From NCBI GenBank assembly GCA_027459665.1, contig DAIDHN010000041.1, forward strand, positions 1-37,140: 37,140 bases of DNA. The letters run 5' to 3'. A program made the translations under genes and the position numbers. The notes beneath the pieces were generated by a model. It was not told the DNA's origin, did no database searches, and was given only the letters and a program-made list of their open reading frames with translations. Shown piece after piece: positions 25,654 to 33,613 of this stretch (positions within the stretch are counted from its first letter, which is position 1; each line of letters begins with the position of its first letter). This DNA comes from Chthonomonadaceae bacterium. GTDB lineage: Bacteria; Armatimonadota; Chthonomonadetes; Chthonomonadales; Chthonomonadaceae.

Positions 25654-27033
25654 ATGAATACATCACAGGCCGATTCGTACGAACAGCAGATAGAAGAGCT
25701 GCAGGGGCAGGTAACGCTGTATCGGCGAAGACTGGAAGCAGCTCACCGAATCAGCATTGCCATAGGCTCTGGCAGCAGCCTGGATGAACTGCTGAAACAA
25801 ACCCTTCACACTGCACTCAATACGGTTGACGCCGATGCAGGCTCGCTCTTGCTGTACGACGCACAGCGCAGCAAGCTGGTATTTCAGTATGTGGTGGGTG
25901 ATGCCAGGCTGATAGGGCTGGAAATAGACCCGGAAACAGATAGGGATGGCAGAGCTGCTACCGTGTTCAGAACCGCCAAACCGCTGATAACCAACACACA
26001 AAAAGAAAGCTACAACAGCAAGTTTGACAGCACCACAGGCTACCACACCGAATCTATTCTCACCGCCCCCCTCAAAAGCCCGGATGGTTCTGTGATAGGC
26101 GTCATGCAGGCGCTCAACAGCAGAAACGGCGAGTTTCATGAAGAAGACAGTTCTCTGCTGGAAACCGTTTGCGGCATTGCGGCTGTGGCCATTGTAAATG
26201 CTCGACTGGCGCAGGAAGCGCAACTGGCGGCAATTGCACATGCATTGGGCGATTTGAGCCACGACATTAAAAATGCCCTTACACCAATTGATACCCTGAT
26301 GGAAACCACTGTGGAGGCTTTTATAGAGCCGATGTACGAAGACCTCGACAAGGTGGAGGCGAACCTCAGAGCCAGCAACACCGAAGCGGCGGCGGCGCTG
26401 CACGATGCAGTGCAGCCCCTGCGTGACTGGTACCCCGAAGCCCGAAGCGCCGTGCAGGACGGATGTGCAGACATACGTGAAATGGTAGCTGAGATCGCAG
26501 ACTATATCAAGGGAACCCAGTCTACTCATATGGAAGTGCAAGACATAGGTAAAGTGCTGGAAGACAGGCTGCGCAGACTGCGCGTTTTGGCACAGAACCG
26601 CAGGGTGACTCTCTCGCTGGAAGGGCTGGAGAATGTGCCTGCCTTTGAATTTGACAGCCGTCTAATTGGCAGGGCGGTGTTCAACCTCATCAACAATGCA
26701 CTAGGTGCAATCAGTGATGCTGTACGCCGCAAGAAGCTGGAAATGCGTCCGTTTCACATACAGGTCAGCGTACGCGTTCAAAACGAAGGGGTATTTCCTC
26801 AGGGCGGATACTGCCAGATCACTGTGCAGGATGACGGACCTGGCATTCCCCCTCGCGTGCTTGAATCGCTCTTCACCCCCAGAGCCATCAGCACCACTCC
26901 GGGAGGCACAGGCATTGGCACACGGTTTGTAAAAAGCGTTGCCGATGCTCACCATGGCGTGGTGGGAGTGGAAAGCGTAGAGGGAGACGGAGCTGCGTTC
27001 TGGCTCAAGCTGCCGCTTGTGCAGCCCAGCTAA
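25654..27033 (+). CDS. GAF-domain sensor histidine kinase
   Basis: 459 residues, soluble, with no signal peptide or membrane segment. A short coiled coil (residues 8-30) leads to a GAF domain at about 40-185 (LLKQTLHTALNTVDADAGSLLLYD ... VCGIAAVAIVNARLA, given in parts). The H-box LGDLSHDIKNALTPI has the phospho-acceptor candidate His203. The kinase domain has the N-box FNLINNALGAI (Asn348), G1 DDGPGIP, an F-box-like LFTPRAISTTPGGTGIGT and a closing EGDGAAFWLKLPL. About 120 residues lie between the H-box and the ATP-binding domain, more than usual, with an alanine/glutamate-rich helical insert (VEANLRASNTEAAAALHDAV). No receiver or response-regulator gene is adjacent. It overlaps the convergent Crp/Fnr gene by 4 bases and is preceded by a CRP-type palindrome. 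Confidence 0.87.
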   Translation: MNTSQADSYEQQIEELQGQVTLYRRRLEAAHRISIAIGSGSSLDELLKQTLHTALNTVDADAGSLLLYDAQRSKLVFQYVVGDARLIGLEIDPETDRDGRAATVFRTAKPLITNTQKESYNSKFDSTTGYHTESILTAPLKSPDGSVIGVMQALNSRNGEFHEEDSSLLETVCGIAAVAIVNARLAQEAQLAAIAHALGDLSHDIKNALTPIDTLMETTVEAFIEPMYEDLDKVEANLRASNTEAAAALHDAVQPLRDWYPEARSAVQDGCADIREMVAEIADYIKGTQSTHMEVQDIGKVLEDRLRRLRVLAQNRRVTLSLEGLENVPAFEFDSRLIGRAVFNLINNALGAISDAVRRKKLEMRPFHIQVSVRVQNEGVFPQGGYCQITVQDDGPGIPPRVLESLFTPRAISTTPGGTGIGTRFVKSVADAHHGVVGVESVEGDGAAFWLKLPLVQPS

Positions 27034-27722
27034 CTCTGGCGCACACGCTTCTCGAGAGCATCCCGGTTGAGTACAGTGATGTGGTATCTGGAATCTACTG
27101 AAATATGGCTGCTTTTTCGGTACGCCACCATTACCTGGTTTACTCTCTCGCGGGATGCTCCCACCAGCGTAGCCAGATCGCTCTGGGTGAGGCGGATAGG
27201 TATATAGGTGCTGCTTCCCTGCGAAATGCCGTACAGATCGGCAAATTCCAGTATCTGGTAGGCAACCATGCCATAGGTATCCAGTGTGCAGTGCGCCTGT
27301 ATGCGCACATTGGCCAGCCTGAGGCGGCGGGAGAGTATGCGCATAAGATTGCGCGTAAAAATAGTGCCCTCGGTGAGCAGCTGATCAAACACCTTGCGGT
27401 TGAGCATAAGCACACGGGTGGTTTCCTGAGCAGTAACATCGGCAGACCGGCCAGATGCGTCTATCAGGCTCATTTCACCCATCGTATCACCAGTGGCAAG
27501 CACGGCAAGATAAACCTCACTTCCATCCGGCAGGGTAAGAGAAACCTTTACAGTGCCCTCCAGAATGATGTAAAAGGTCTCTCCCTGTTCTTCCTGATGC
27601 ATAATCGATGTGCCGGCTCGAAAGGTTCTCTCTCTCGAATTACTCAGTATGTACTGCAGCTGAACATCGGTGAGGTTTTGAAACAGTGATATTGCGGGCA
27701 GACGTCTTCCCATTGTGGTCAT
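27030..27722 (-). CDS. Crp/Fnr family transcriptional regulator
   Basis: 230 residues from ATG 27722 (GGGAGGA 12 bases upstream, and a second ATG three codons on). The N-terminal cyclic-nucleotide-binding fold contains GETFYIILEGTVKVSLTLPDGSEVYLAVLATGD and the phosphate-binding cassette GEMSLIDASGRSADV, which keeps the Gly-Glu and Arg-Ser pairs that contact cyclic nucleotide in E. coli CRP. The C-terminal winged helix has the recognition segment LTQSDLATLVGASRERVNQVM. The Arg-Glu pair that reads TGTGA half-sites is present, while the third contact Arg is Gln. There is no Fnr-type cysteine set. cAMP (or a related nucleotide) is the probable ligand, by inference. It may bind the site at 25562-25579. 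Confidence 0.9.
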   Translation of the reverse strand: MTTMGRRLPAISLFQNLTDVQLQYILSNSRERTFRAGTSIMHQEEQGETFYIILEGTVKVSLTLPDGSEVYLAVLATGDTMGEMSLIDASGRSADVTAQETTRVLMLNRKVFDQLLTEGTIFTRNLMRILSRRLRLANVRIQAHCTLDTYGMVAYQILEFADLYGISQGSSTYIPIRLTQSDLATLVGASRERVNQVMVAYRKSSHISVDSRYHITVLNRDALEKRVRQS

Positions 27723-27950
27723 TGCGAATGTATCCTCCCGAGCGGTACAGAGTGTTGACAGGTCAAAAACTGCCGCACGCAGAAACAGTATTGCATGCAG
27801 GTACATCTAACAGTATACACTGCTCTGCTGCTATCATGTTGCAAGCACGCAAAAGGGGCTGGAAAACACCCCGGCAGCAAGGTTTGCACACGAGGCGATT
27901 CTGCAGACACATCTGCAAAATGACTGATACTCCAACAGCTTTAGGGTAGA

Positions 27951-28979
27951 ATGAATACCCGCTTCTTGTCACAAGGCGAAGTAAAAACAGACAAGCAGGC
28001 CAGAGTTTATACACCCATGATACAGGACAACGAACCCTTAAAAATATTTGCCGGGCCGGGCAACCCCGAGCTTGCACACGCAATTGCACGCGAAATTGGT
28101 GTGCCGCCCGGCAGACTGCACTACTCGCAATTTGCAGATGGTGAAAACTATTTACGCTTTGAAGAAAGCGTGCGCGGTGCAGACGTTTACCTAATTCAGC
28201 CTACCGGCCCGCCTGTAGACACCAACCTTGTGGTGCTGCTTGCAAGCATAGATGCCCTGCGCAGAGCCTCAGCAGGACGCATTACCCCGGTGCTGCCTTA
28301 TTACGGCTATGCGCGCCAGGAAAAGAAAACTCTCTCACGCGAAGCAATTACTGCCAGACTGGTTGCCGACATGATTTCACATGCCGGTGCAAACAGGGTG
28401 ATGTGCCTCGATCTGCATGCAGATGCCATTCAGGGGTTTTTCAACGTTCCAGTAGATCATCTCACGGCTGTCAACCTGTTTATCGACTATTTTAGAGAAA
28501 AAATAAAAAACGGTCTCGACAATGTAGTGGTGGTTTCACCGGATGAAGGAAGGGTAAAAAAAGTTCGCAAGGTAGTGCATGAACTGGGCGCCCCCCTGGC
28601 TGTGGGGTACAAGCATCACCCAGGGCACATGGTAAGCGAGGTCACACACCTGGCAGGCGATGTAAAGGGCCGCAACCCCATTATCGTAGAAGACATGATC
28701 ACCACGGGAGGCAGTATTCTGCAGGCAGTGGATGCGCTGCTGACACACGGTTCCAACCCCAACATTCACGTGGCAGCCACTCACGGCATACTTGCCCGCG
28801 ATGCAGTGGAGCGATTGTGCAGCAGACCCGAAATAACTGAAATTGTTATCACCGACTCGCTGCCACTGCCAAAAGAAAAGCAGCACCCCAAAATCAAAAC
28901 GCTTTCGGTTGCCTCTCTGTTTGCAGAGGCAATCAGCCGGGCAAATACAGACGAGTCGGTGTCTTCACTCTTCGACTGA
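27951..28979 (+). CDS. prs: Ribose-phosphate pyrophosphokinase (PRPP synthetase)
   Basis: Makes PRPP from ribose 5-phosphate and ATP for nucleotide, His and Trp synthesis. Family motifs include LKIFAGPGNPELAHAIAREIG, FADGENYLRFEESVRG, the flexible loop YYGYARQEKKTLSREAITARLVADM, CLDLHADAIQGFF, SPDEGRVKKVRKV and the PRPP-binding loop VEDMITTGGSILQAVDAL. From ATG 27951 it has 342 residues. An in-frame ATG at 28017 gives 320, nearer the family norm of about 315, but has no better ribosome binding site, so the first 22 residues are uncertain. The 3' end overlaps the convergent larB end by 15 bases. It is divergent from the Crp/Fnr gene across a 228-base spacer. Confidence 0.95.
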   Translation: MNTRFLSQGEVKTDKQARVYTPMIQDNEPLKIFAGPGNPELAHAIAREIGVPPGRLHYSQFADGENYLRFEESVRGADVYLIQPTGPPVDTNLVVLLASIDALRRASAGRITPVLPYYGYARQEKKTLSREAITARLVADMISHAGANRVMCLDLHADAIQGFFNVPVDHLTAVNLFIDYFREKIKNGLDNVVVVSPDEGRVKKVRKVVHELGAPLAVGYKHHPGHMVSEVTHLAGDVKGRNPIIVEDMITTGGSILQAVDALLTHGSNPNIHVAATHGILARDAVERLCSRPEITEIVITDSLPLPKEKQHPKIKTLSVASLFAEAISRANTDESVSSLFD

Positions 28980-29777
28980 AGGCAGCAACTCGTCTGCAAA
29001 GTAGGGACGCTGGTTGATGCGGTGGGCCAGAAAGCCAGCCCCAAACCCGTTGTCTATATTCACCACGCCAACGCCCGATGCACACGAATTGAGCATGGTG
29101 AGAAGCGCCGATATGCCGCCCAGACTGGCGCCATACCCCACACTGGTGGGTACCGATATAACAGGGCGCGCCACCAAACCGCCTACAACTGAGGCAAGCG
29201 CCCCCTCCATGCCTGCCACCACAATGAGCACATTGGCGGCAAACAGCTGCTCGCGCCGTGCAAGCAGCCGGTGCAGACCGGCTACCCCTACATCATACAG
29301 CCTTTCTACCGGGCTGCCCAGTTCTGATACGGTAACAAACGCCTCTTCTGCCACTGGCACATCGGCCGTGCCCGCAGAAACCACCAGCACCGTGCCAACA
29401 GGACTGCCAGGAGCGCCAGGGGCAGGTCGCACCGTTTCCTGCAGACCTGGCACCACCATTATTCTGGCAGCCTCATGGCACACTGTATCTGGAAAGCGCT
29501 GGCGCACTGCCTCCATCACCTCGTCTGAAGCACGAGTGGCAAGCACCCTTCCCGACCGTTCGCGCAGCCTTTCCAGAATGGCCAAAATATGAACAGTAGA
29601 TTTGCCAGGGCAGTACACTACTTCCGGCGCACCGCCTCTCAGCGCCCGATGGTGATCCAGCTTGGCAAAACCCAGGTCTTCAAAGGGGAGGTCTCGCAGT
29701 GTATGCATTGCTGCATCTACTTCCACCTCGCCTCTGCTCACCTGTTCCAGCAGTATTCTAAGGCGTTCAGGGTCCAT
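28965..29777 (-). CDS. larB: Nickel-pincer cofactor biosynthesis protein LarB
   Basis: Carboxylase/hydrolase of the PurE-like fold that carboxylates the pyridinium ring of nicotinic acid adenine dinucleotide, the first step to the nickel pincer nucleotide of lactate racemase and related enzymes. 270 residues. The N-terminal helical part (LEQVSRGEVEVDAAMHTL, FEDLGFAKLDHHRALR) leads to the AIR-carboxylase-like core with EVVYCPGKSTVHILAI, VVSAGTADVPVAEEA, VVAGMEGALASVVGGLV, PTSVGYGASLGGISALL and GVGVVNIDNGFGAGF. LarC, LarE and LarA are not in the window. It follows the LolA-like gene by 5 bases. Confidence 0.93.
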   Translation of the reverse strand: MDPERLRILLEQVSRGEVEVDAAMHTLRDLPFEDLGFAKLDHHRALRGGAPEVVYCPGKSTVHILAILERLRERSGRVLATRASDEVMEAVRQRFPDTVCHEAARIMVVPGLQETVRPAPGAPGSPVGTVLVVSAGTADVPVAEEAFVTVSELGSPVERLYDVGVAGLHRLLARREQLFAANVLIVVAGMEGALASVVGGLVARPVISVPTSVGYGASLGGISALLTMLNSCASGVGVVNIDNGFGAGFLAHRINQRPYFADELLPSVEE

Positions 29778-29782
29778 ACAGC

Positions 29783-30520
29783 TTAAGGCATCCCCTTCCC
29801 CATCATGGCCCCGGCAGGAATGTCCAGTTTGGTAGCTCCCTTGGGGGGCACAAATTGAAACAGCGTATTGGCAATTGGCTTGTTCAAAATTTCGCTCACC
29901 ACAGTCATTTCCACATTGATGGGGGTTGCGCCCTGCTTCATAGCTATCCTCAGCATCTTAATGTGGTAGTTGTCACGGTTGATGTAGTAGTAGTTGGTAA
30001 CATCAATTTTTCCAGTTGGATGATACAGAATCACCCACACAGGGGTAGCGCCTATCTTGGAAGCCTTCAATAGTTTGTACTGACCTGGCTGAACGGTAGC
30101 AAAAGAGTTGATTGAACCGGTCATACCGGGCATCATACCCTGCCCCATTTTCTTTGCCTGTGCAGCAGAAGGAAAGTCAATCACAGTGTATTTGTTAAGC
30201 AAAGCAATGTAGTCGTAAATCTTTTTTCCGTTGCATACCACATGCTGGTTCATGGCCATAGCCATCGGCCCCTGTGCATCTTTGGCAGGATGCATGTTCA
30301 TGAGAAACTGCTTTCCCTTCTGCTTCATCTGCATAATAGAGTCTACCTTCATAGCCATTACCTGCGTGTTTACACTCCATGTTGCCTGATAGGTATTGGC
30401 ATTCTTATACACTTTGGCCATTTTGGTCATGATGGTTCGGGCGTTGGGAGCGGCCAGTACTGGCGCTGCCGCCAAAACAGTCAGCCCGGTGCATACGGCA
30501 ATCATGTTTTTTCTGATCAT
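29783..30520 (-). CDS. LolA-like periplasmic protein
   Basis: 245 residues from ATG 30520, with CAGGATG 7 bases upstream and a signal peptide (MIRKNMIAVCTGLTVLAAAP, cut near VLA-AP). The mature part begins NARTIMTKMAKVYKNANTYQATWSV and continues with long beta strands (MKVDSIMQMKQKGKQFLM, TPVWVILYHPTGKIDVTNYY, INVEMTVVSEILNKPI) and the closing FQFVPPKGATKLDIP. This is the pattern of LolA/LolB-like sorting proteins and DUF2092-type periplasmic proteins. The protein is unusually rich in methionine (QGMMPGMTG, GAMMGKGMP), and metal binding by these Met clusters is possible but unproven. An open frame further upstream to 30661 lacks a start signal. Confidence 0.78.
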   Translation of the reverse strand: MIRKNMIAVCTGLTVLAAAPVLAAPNARTIMTKMAKVYKNANTYQATWSVNTQVMAMKVDSIMQMKQKGKQFLMNMHPAKDAQGPMAMAMNQHVVCNGKKIYDYIALLNKYTVIDFPSAAQAKKMGQGMMPGMTGSINSFATVQPGQYKLLKASKIGATPVWVILYHPTGKIDVTNYYYINRDNYHIKMLRIAMKQGATPINVEMTVVSEILNKPIANTLFQFVPPKGATKLDIPAGAMMGKGMP

Positions 30521-30635
30521 TATTTCATCCTGTTTTTGATAGTATTCGGTCAGGGAGTATTCACTGCCTGTAAAAAAACGCATAAAGTGCCCGCTGAGTT
30601 TCATTTTTTCAGCATACCTGCAAACAGCCTGCTCT

Positions 30636-32078
30636 TCATACACTGCCTGAGTTTTTTTCATCTGTGTGCAGCATCGGTTTCACCAAACAGCCCGGCTGCA
30701 GGCTGCCATTCTGCACAAAACCCTCTGGCCTGTTTTTCAATGCCTCTATCAAACGCTCACGCCACATCAGGGCTTCTGGCAGATCAGACACATTGTGCAG
30801 CTCCTGCGGGTCTTTTTCAAGGTGAAACAGCTGTTCTTCGCCTGTACCAGACCACCATACATACTTCCAGCATCCATCGGTAAGCCATTGCACACTCTGA
30901 CCAAACACAGTATGTTCGCCATGCAGGTATTCCCGCCATGCGGAGTGTTCATTATTCAGCAGCGGCAGTACGCTTCGGCCATCCAGCCCTTGCGGCACAT
31001 CCACTCCGGCGGCATGCAGCAGGGTGGGCATTACATCTCTCAATTCCACCACTACATTGCTCTCTACCCTGTGCGAAGGTATTCCTGGCCCGCTCAGCAG
31101 CAGCGGGACGCGTGCCGACCCTTCGTAGGGAAGCGCCTTGCGAAACGCATTGTGGTCACCCAGCATTTCACCGTGGTCTGATACAAAACAGACAATGGTA
31201 TTCTGCCGCAGGCCGTGTTCTGCCAGGGTTTCAAGAAACCGGTTGATAAGCAGGTCGATGTGGCTGATGTGGCCGTAGTACCCTGCTCTGGCGCGCTGCA
31301 GTGCGTGGGGCGAAAGTTCTGCCACGCTTGGGTCTGCACGCCAGTCATCGTTGTATTTTCCCAGTGTTTGCTTTGCCCAGCCGCCTGCCGGGGGAGGCGG
31401 CATGTTGAGCGAAAGATATTGTTCAAACGCCCATGCCGGAGGGTCGTAGGGTGGATGCGGGCGGTGAAAACCCAGGTAGAGGAAAAACGGCTTGCGGGTG
31501 TCCCTTCGCTTCAAAAACTGCTGTGCCTGCGACACCACCCAGGTGGAAGGATGCAGCTCTTCGCTCTTGTCCCACGGACGGGCTACCTGTGAATTGCAGT
31601 TCAAACCGTTGTCAAAGTAATCGGCATGCGGGTCGCCGGTTTTTTCGCGCAGCCAGGGAATGTAATCGTCTATCAGTTCTATATCGCGGGGCTTTTTACG
31701 TGCAAAGTGAAGGTAGCCGTCGTGCAGCAGCACGTTTTGAAACCCCATTTGCGAGCGCTCAGGATACACATGCAGCTTGCCTATCGCCTGTGTCTGATAG
31801 CCCGCCCGTGTGAACTCTGAAGCAATGGTTACAGGATAATTCCACTCCACGCCGTCCTGATACCCCACCCTGCCGGTAGAAGTTTGCGACAGGCCGGTAT
31901 AGAGCGCTGCACGTGCCGGAATACAGGTAGGAGCTGCAGAGTAGGCACGGGTAAAACGCACACCCTCGGCAGCAAGCTGATCCAGATGAGGAGTCATTAC
32001 CACGGCGTGGTTTTCACAGCCCAGTGCATCCCCGCGCCACTGATCTACGCAGATAAGCAGCACGTTTGGTTCCTTCAT
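30636..32078 (-). CDS. Type I sulfatase without a signal peptide
   Basis: 480 residues from ATG 32078, directly behind GGAGGGAAT. Alkaline-phosphatase-fold sulfatase. The formylglycine motif is CIPARAALYTG with Cys52, in a C-x-P-x-R context read by formylglycine-generating enzyme. Metal ligands are in VLLICVDQWRGDALG (Asp12) and the later FVSDHGEMLGDHNAF. KALPYEGSARVPLLLSGPGI is also typical. The substrate is not readable, though choline-sulfatase/iduronate-sulfatase-like and polysaccharide sulfatases share these blocks. With this start the protein begins MKEPNVLLICVDQ, so it should be cytoplasmic, unlike most polysaccharide sulfatases. No formylglycine-generating enzyme gene is in the window. 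It is downstream of the CE2 esterase on the same strand. Confidence 0.9.
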   Translation of the reverse strand: MKEPNVLLICVDQWRGDALGCENHAVVMTPHLDQLAAEGVRFTRAYSAAPTCIPARAALYTGLSQTSTGRVGYQDGVEWNYPVTIASEFTRAGYQTQAIGKLHVYPERSQMGFQNVLLHDGYLHFARKKPRDIELIDDYIPWLREKTGDPHADYFDNGLNCNSQVARPWDKSEELHPSTWVVSQAQQFLKRRDTRKPFFLYLGFHRPHPPYDPPAWAFEQYLSLNMPPPPAGGWAKQTLGKYNDDWRADPSVAELSPHALQRARAGYYGHISHIDLLINRFLETLAEHGLRQNTIVCFVSDHGEMLGDHNAFRKALPYEGSARVPLLLSGPGIPSHRVESNVVVELRDVMPTLLHAAGVDVPQGLDGRSVLPLLNNEHSAWREYLHGEHTVFGQSVQWLTDGCWKYVWWSGTGEEQLFHLEKDPQELHNVSDLPEALMWRERLIEALKNRPEGFVQNGSLQPGCLVKPMLHTDEKNSGSV

Positions 32079-32185
32079 ATTCCCTCCCTCTGCATACTGC
32101 CCTGCACAATGCAGACGCCTTCCTGTTGCAGAAGGCATCTGCATGCATCAGTCTGGGAGTATGTTCAGATTTTGCCTGCTGGCCG

Positions 32186-33289
32186 TTACTGCCAGTGCAT
32201 TAGTCTGCCAAGATAGGCAGTTACTTCATTAGCCATGGTGCGCTGCCCGGCCAGGTCAGGATGACCTCCGCAGCCGCCGCCAAACTGCTGGCTAAAATAA
32301 AATTTATGCACTTTGCTGTCGCCCGCCGCATGGCATCGCTTTACCACTTCGGCCAGGTATTTTTGCAATACCGGGTTGAGGTGCGTATCGCCCATTGGGC
32401 TGGTAAGGCAGACTATTTGCGCATTCGGATAGTTCTGGCGCAGGGTATGTATGAAACGTACATACGCGCCTACAAATGCCTCTTCCGGCTGAATGCCGTC
32501 GTTTTGTCCCAGGCAGATAGTCACCACATCGGGCTGATACAGCCTTGTATTCCAGGGTGTGCCGCCCGGTCGTATCTGGTAGGTATCCCATATCTCTGGC
32601 AGCGTGTACTGCATGCTGCAGCAGCTGTGAATCAGCCCAATGCCCGAATAGGCGGTAACATGCCACTGTGCATGCAGATGCCTGGCCACAATGGGGCCGT
32701 AACTAAGCCAGGCGTTGTGCTGGTCGTACCACTGCCCCTTGCCACAGGCAATAGGCGATGTATCATCGCCAAACCCGCAGGTAATCGAGTCGCCAAAAAA
32801 CTCTATTTTGCGTTTGGGCAGTGCTGGCCCTCGCAACAGTTTCTGGCAGCGCACGCCCTCCAGCTGCAGCCAGCCAATGCTTGCCTCGGTATCTTTACAA
32901 ATACTTGCCTCATGCACCGTATCTGGCAGCCCCCTGCCCAGGCAGATGTTGTTTCGTGCTTCTGTGAGATGTATTCTTTGCGGCTTGCTGTTGTCTATCT
33001 GCACCTCAATCCACTGATGATTGTTGCCATACTTCACCTGATCATCAATCACAGCATAACAGGATGTGCCCTTGAAGGCAAATTTCACTGTTGTGCCCGG
33101 CGCCCAAAAGCGCGGCAGAAGCGGGTTTGAGAAATCTACCCTGCCCATATAACGAATGGCTCCGCTGTCGGCTGGATAAAAATGGCCTTCTGCCTGCAAA
33201 CTTGCACCAGATGACCGCAAAAGCAGCGGCACTGCAGCGCCTGCAATCAAGGCGGCATACAGCCCCATGCTTAACCATTTTCTGCGCAT
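32186..33289 (-). CDS. CE2-type acetylesterase (SGNH hydrolase)
   Basis: 367 residues. The N-terminal hydrophobic segment (LYAALIAGAAVPLLL) works as signal peptide or anchor. An N-terminal jelly roll (RYMGRVDFSNPLLPRFWAPG and TVKFAFKGTSCYAVIDD) precedes an SGNH domain with Ser168 in EFFGDSITCGFG, CLGQNDG (block III) and the His in GGCGGHPDLAGQRTMANEV. This two-domain order is that of carbohydrate esterase family 2, which removes O-acetyl groups from xylan, mannan or similar polymers. GAGGAG lies about 12 bases before ATG 33289. The neighbouring sulfatase suggests a small polysaccharide-trimming group. Confidence 0.88.
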   Translation of the reverse strand: MRRKWLSMGLYAALIAGAAVPLLLRSSGASLQAEGHFYPADSGAIRYMGRVDFSNPLLPRFWAPGTTVKFAFKGTSCYAVIDDQVKYGNNHQWIEVQIDNSKPQRIHLTEARNNICLGRGLPDTVHEASICKDTEASIGWLQLEGVRCQKLLRGPALPKRKIEFFGDSITCGFGDDTSPIACGKGQWYDQHNAWLSYGPIVARHLHAQWHVTAYSGIGLIHSCCSMQYTLPEIWDTYQIRPGGTPWNTRLYQPDVVTICLGQNDGIQPEEAFVGAYVRFIHTLRQNYPNAQIVCLTSPMGDTHLNPVLQKYLAEVVKRCHAAGDSKVHKFYFSQQFGGGCGGHPDLAGQRTMANEVTAYLGRLMHWQ

Positions 33290-33613
33290 AACGTTTCACG
33301 CTCCTCTCACAAAGATGTGTTGGTAAAATTTTTTCGGGAAGAATACTGAAAAAAGAGTGGCCCGTCAGCTGCCTGTGCAGCAGAGATTTCGCTTACCAAT
33401 GCCTGTGTATGATGAAAAAACACTGCCGCCCTTATTGCCCTGCCAGTTCCCATCCCTCGCTCAAACAAGGGGAGAATAGACACTATTTGTACAAAGGCAT
33501 GTATATTTCCTTCCTTGTGCTGGCGAGTGTACAGCTGTTTCACCCCATGCTGAGAAGGAATTTTTGCTGCAATCAGCCAATAAAAACAAAAGTCATTTTG
33601 TTTGGGGAGGTGT
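33290..33613. other. Divergent intergenic region between CE2 and GNAT genes
   Basis: About 320 bases with no protein-like frame. TTTGTACAAA, a 10-base palindrome, lies near 33486-33495 and shares TGTACAAA with the repeats in front of lexA. AACAAAAGTCATTTTGTT near 33586-33603 forms an imperfect hairpin just before the GNAT ribosome binding site. Both flanking genes are transcribed away from the region, so their promoters should be here, but I cannot name them with confidence. Confidence 0.45.

Noticed and set aside
32261-33130. 289-codon plus-strand open frame opposite the CE2 esterase
   Set aside because: Antisense shadow. The SGNH motifs are on the minus strand.
33486-33495. TTTGTACAAA palindrome as an SOS box controlling the GNAT gene
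   Set aside because: The shared core with the lexA repeats is only 8 bases, and such a palindrome occurs by chance often enough. Kept only as a note under the lexA finding.
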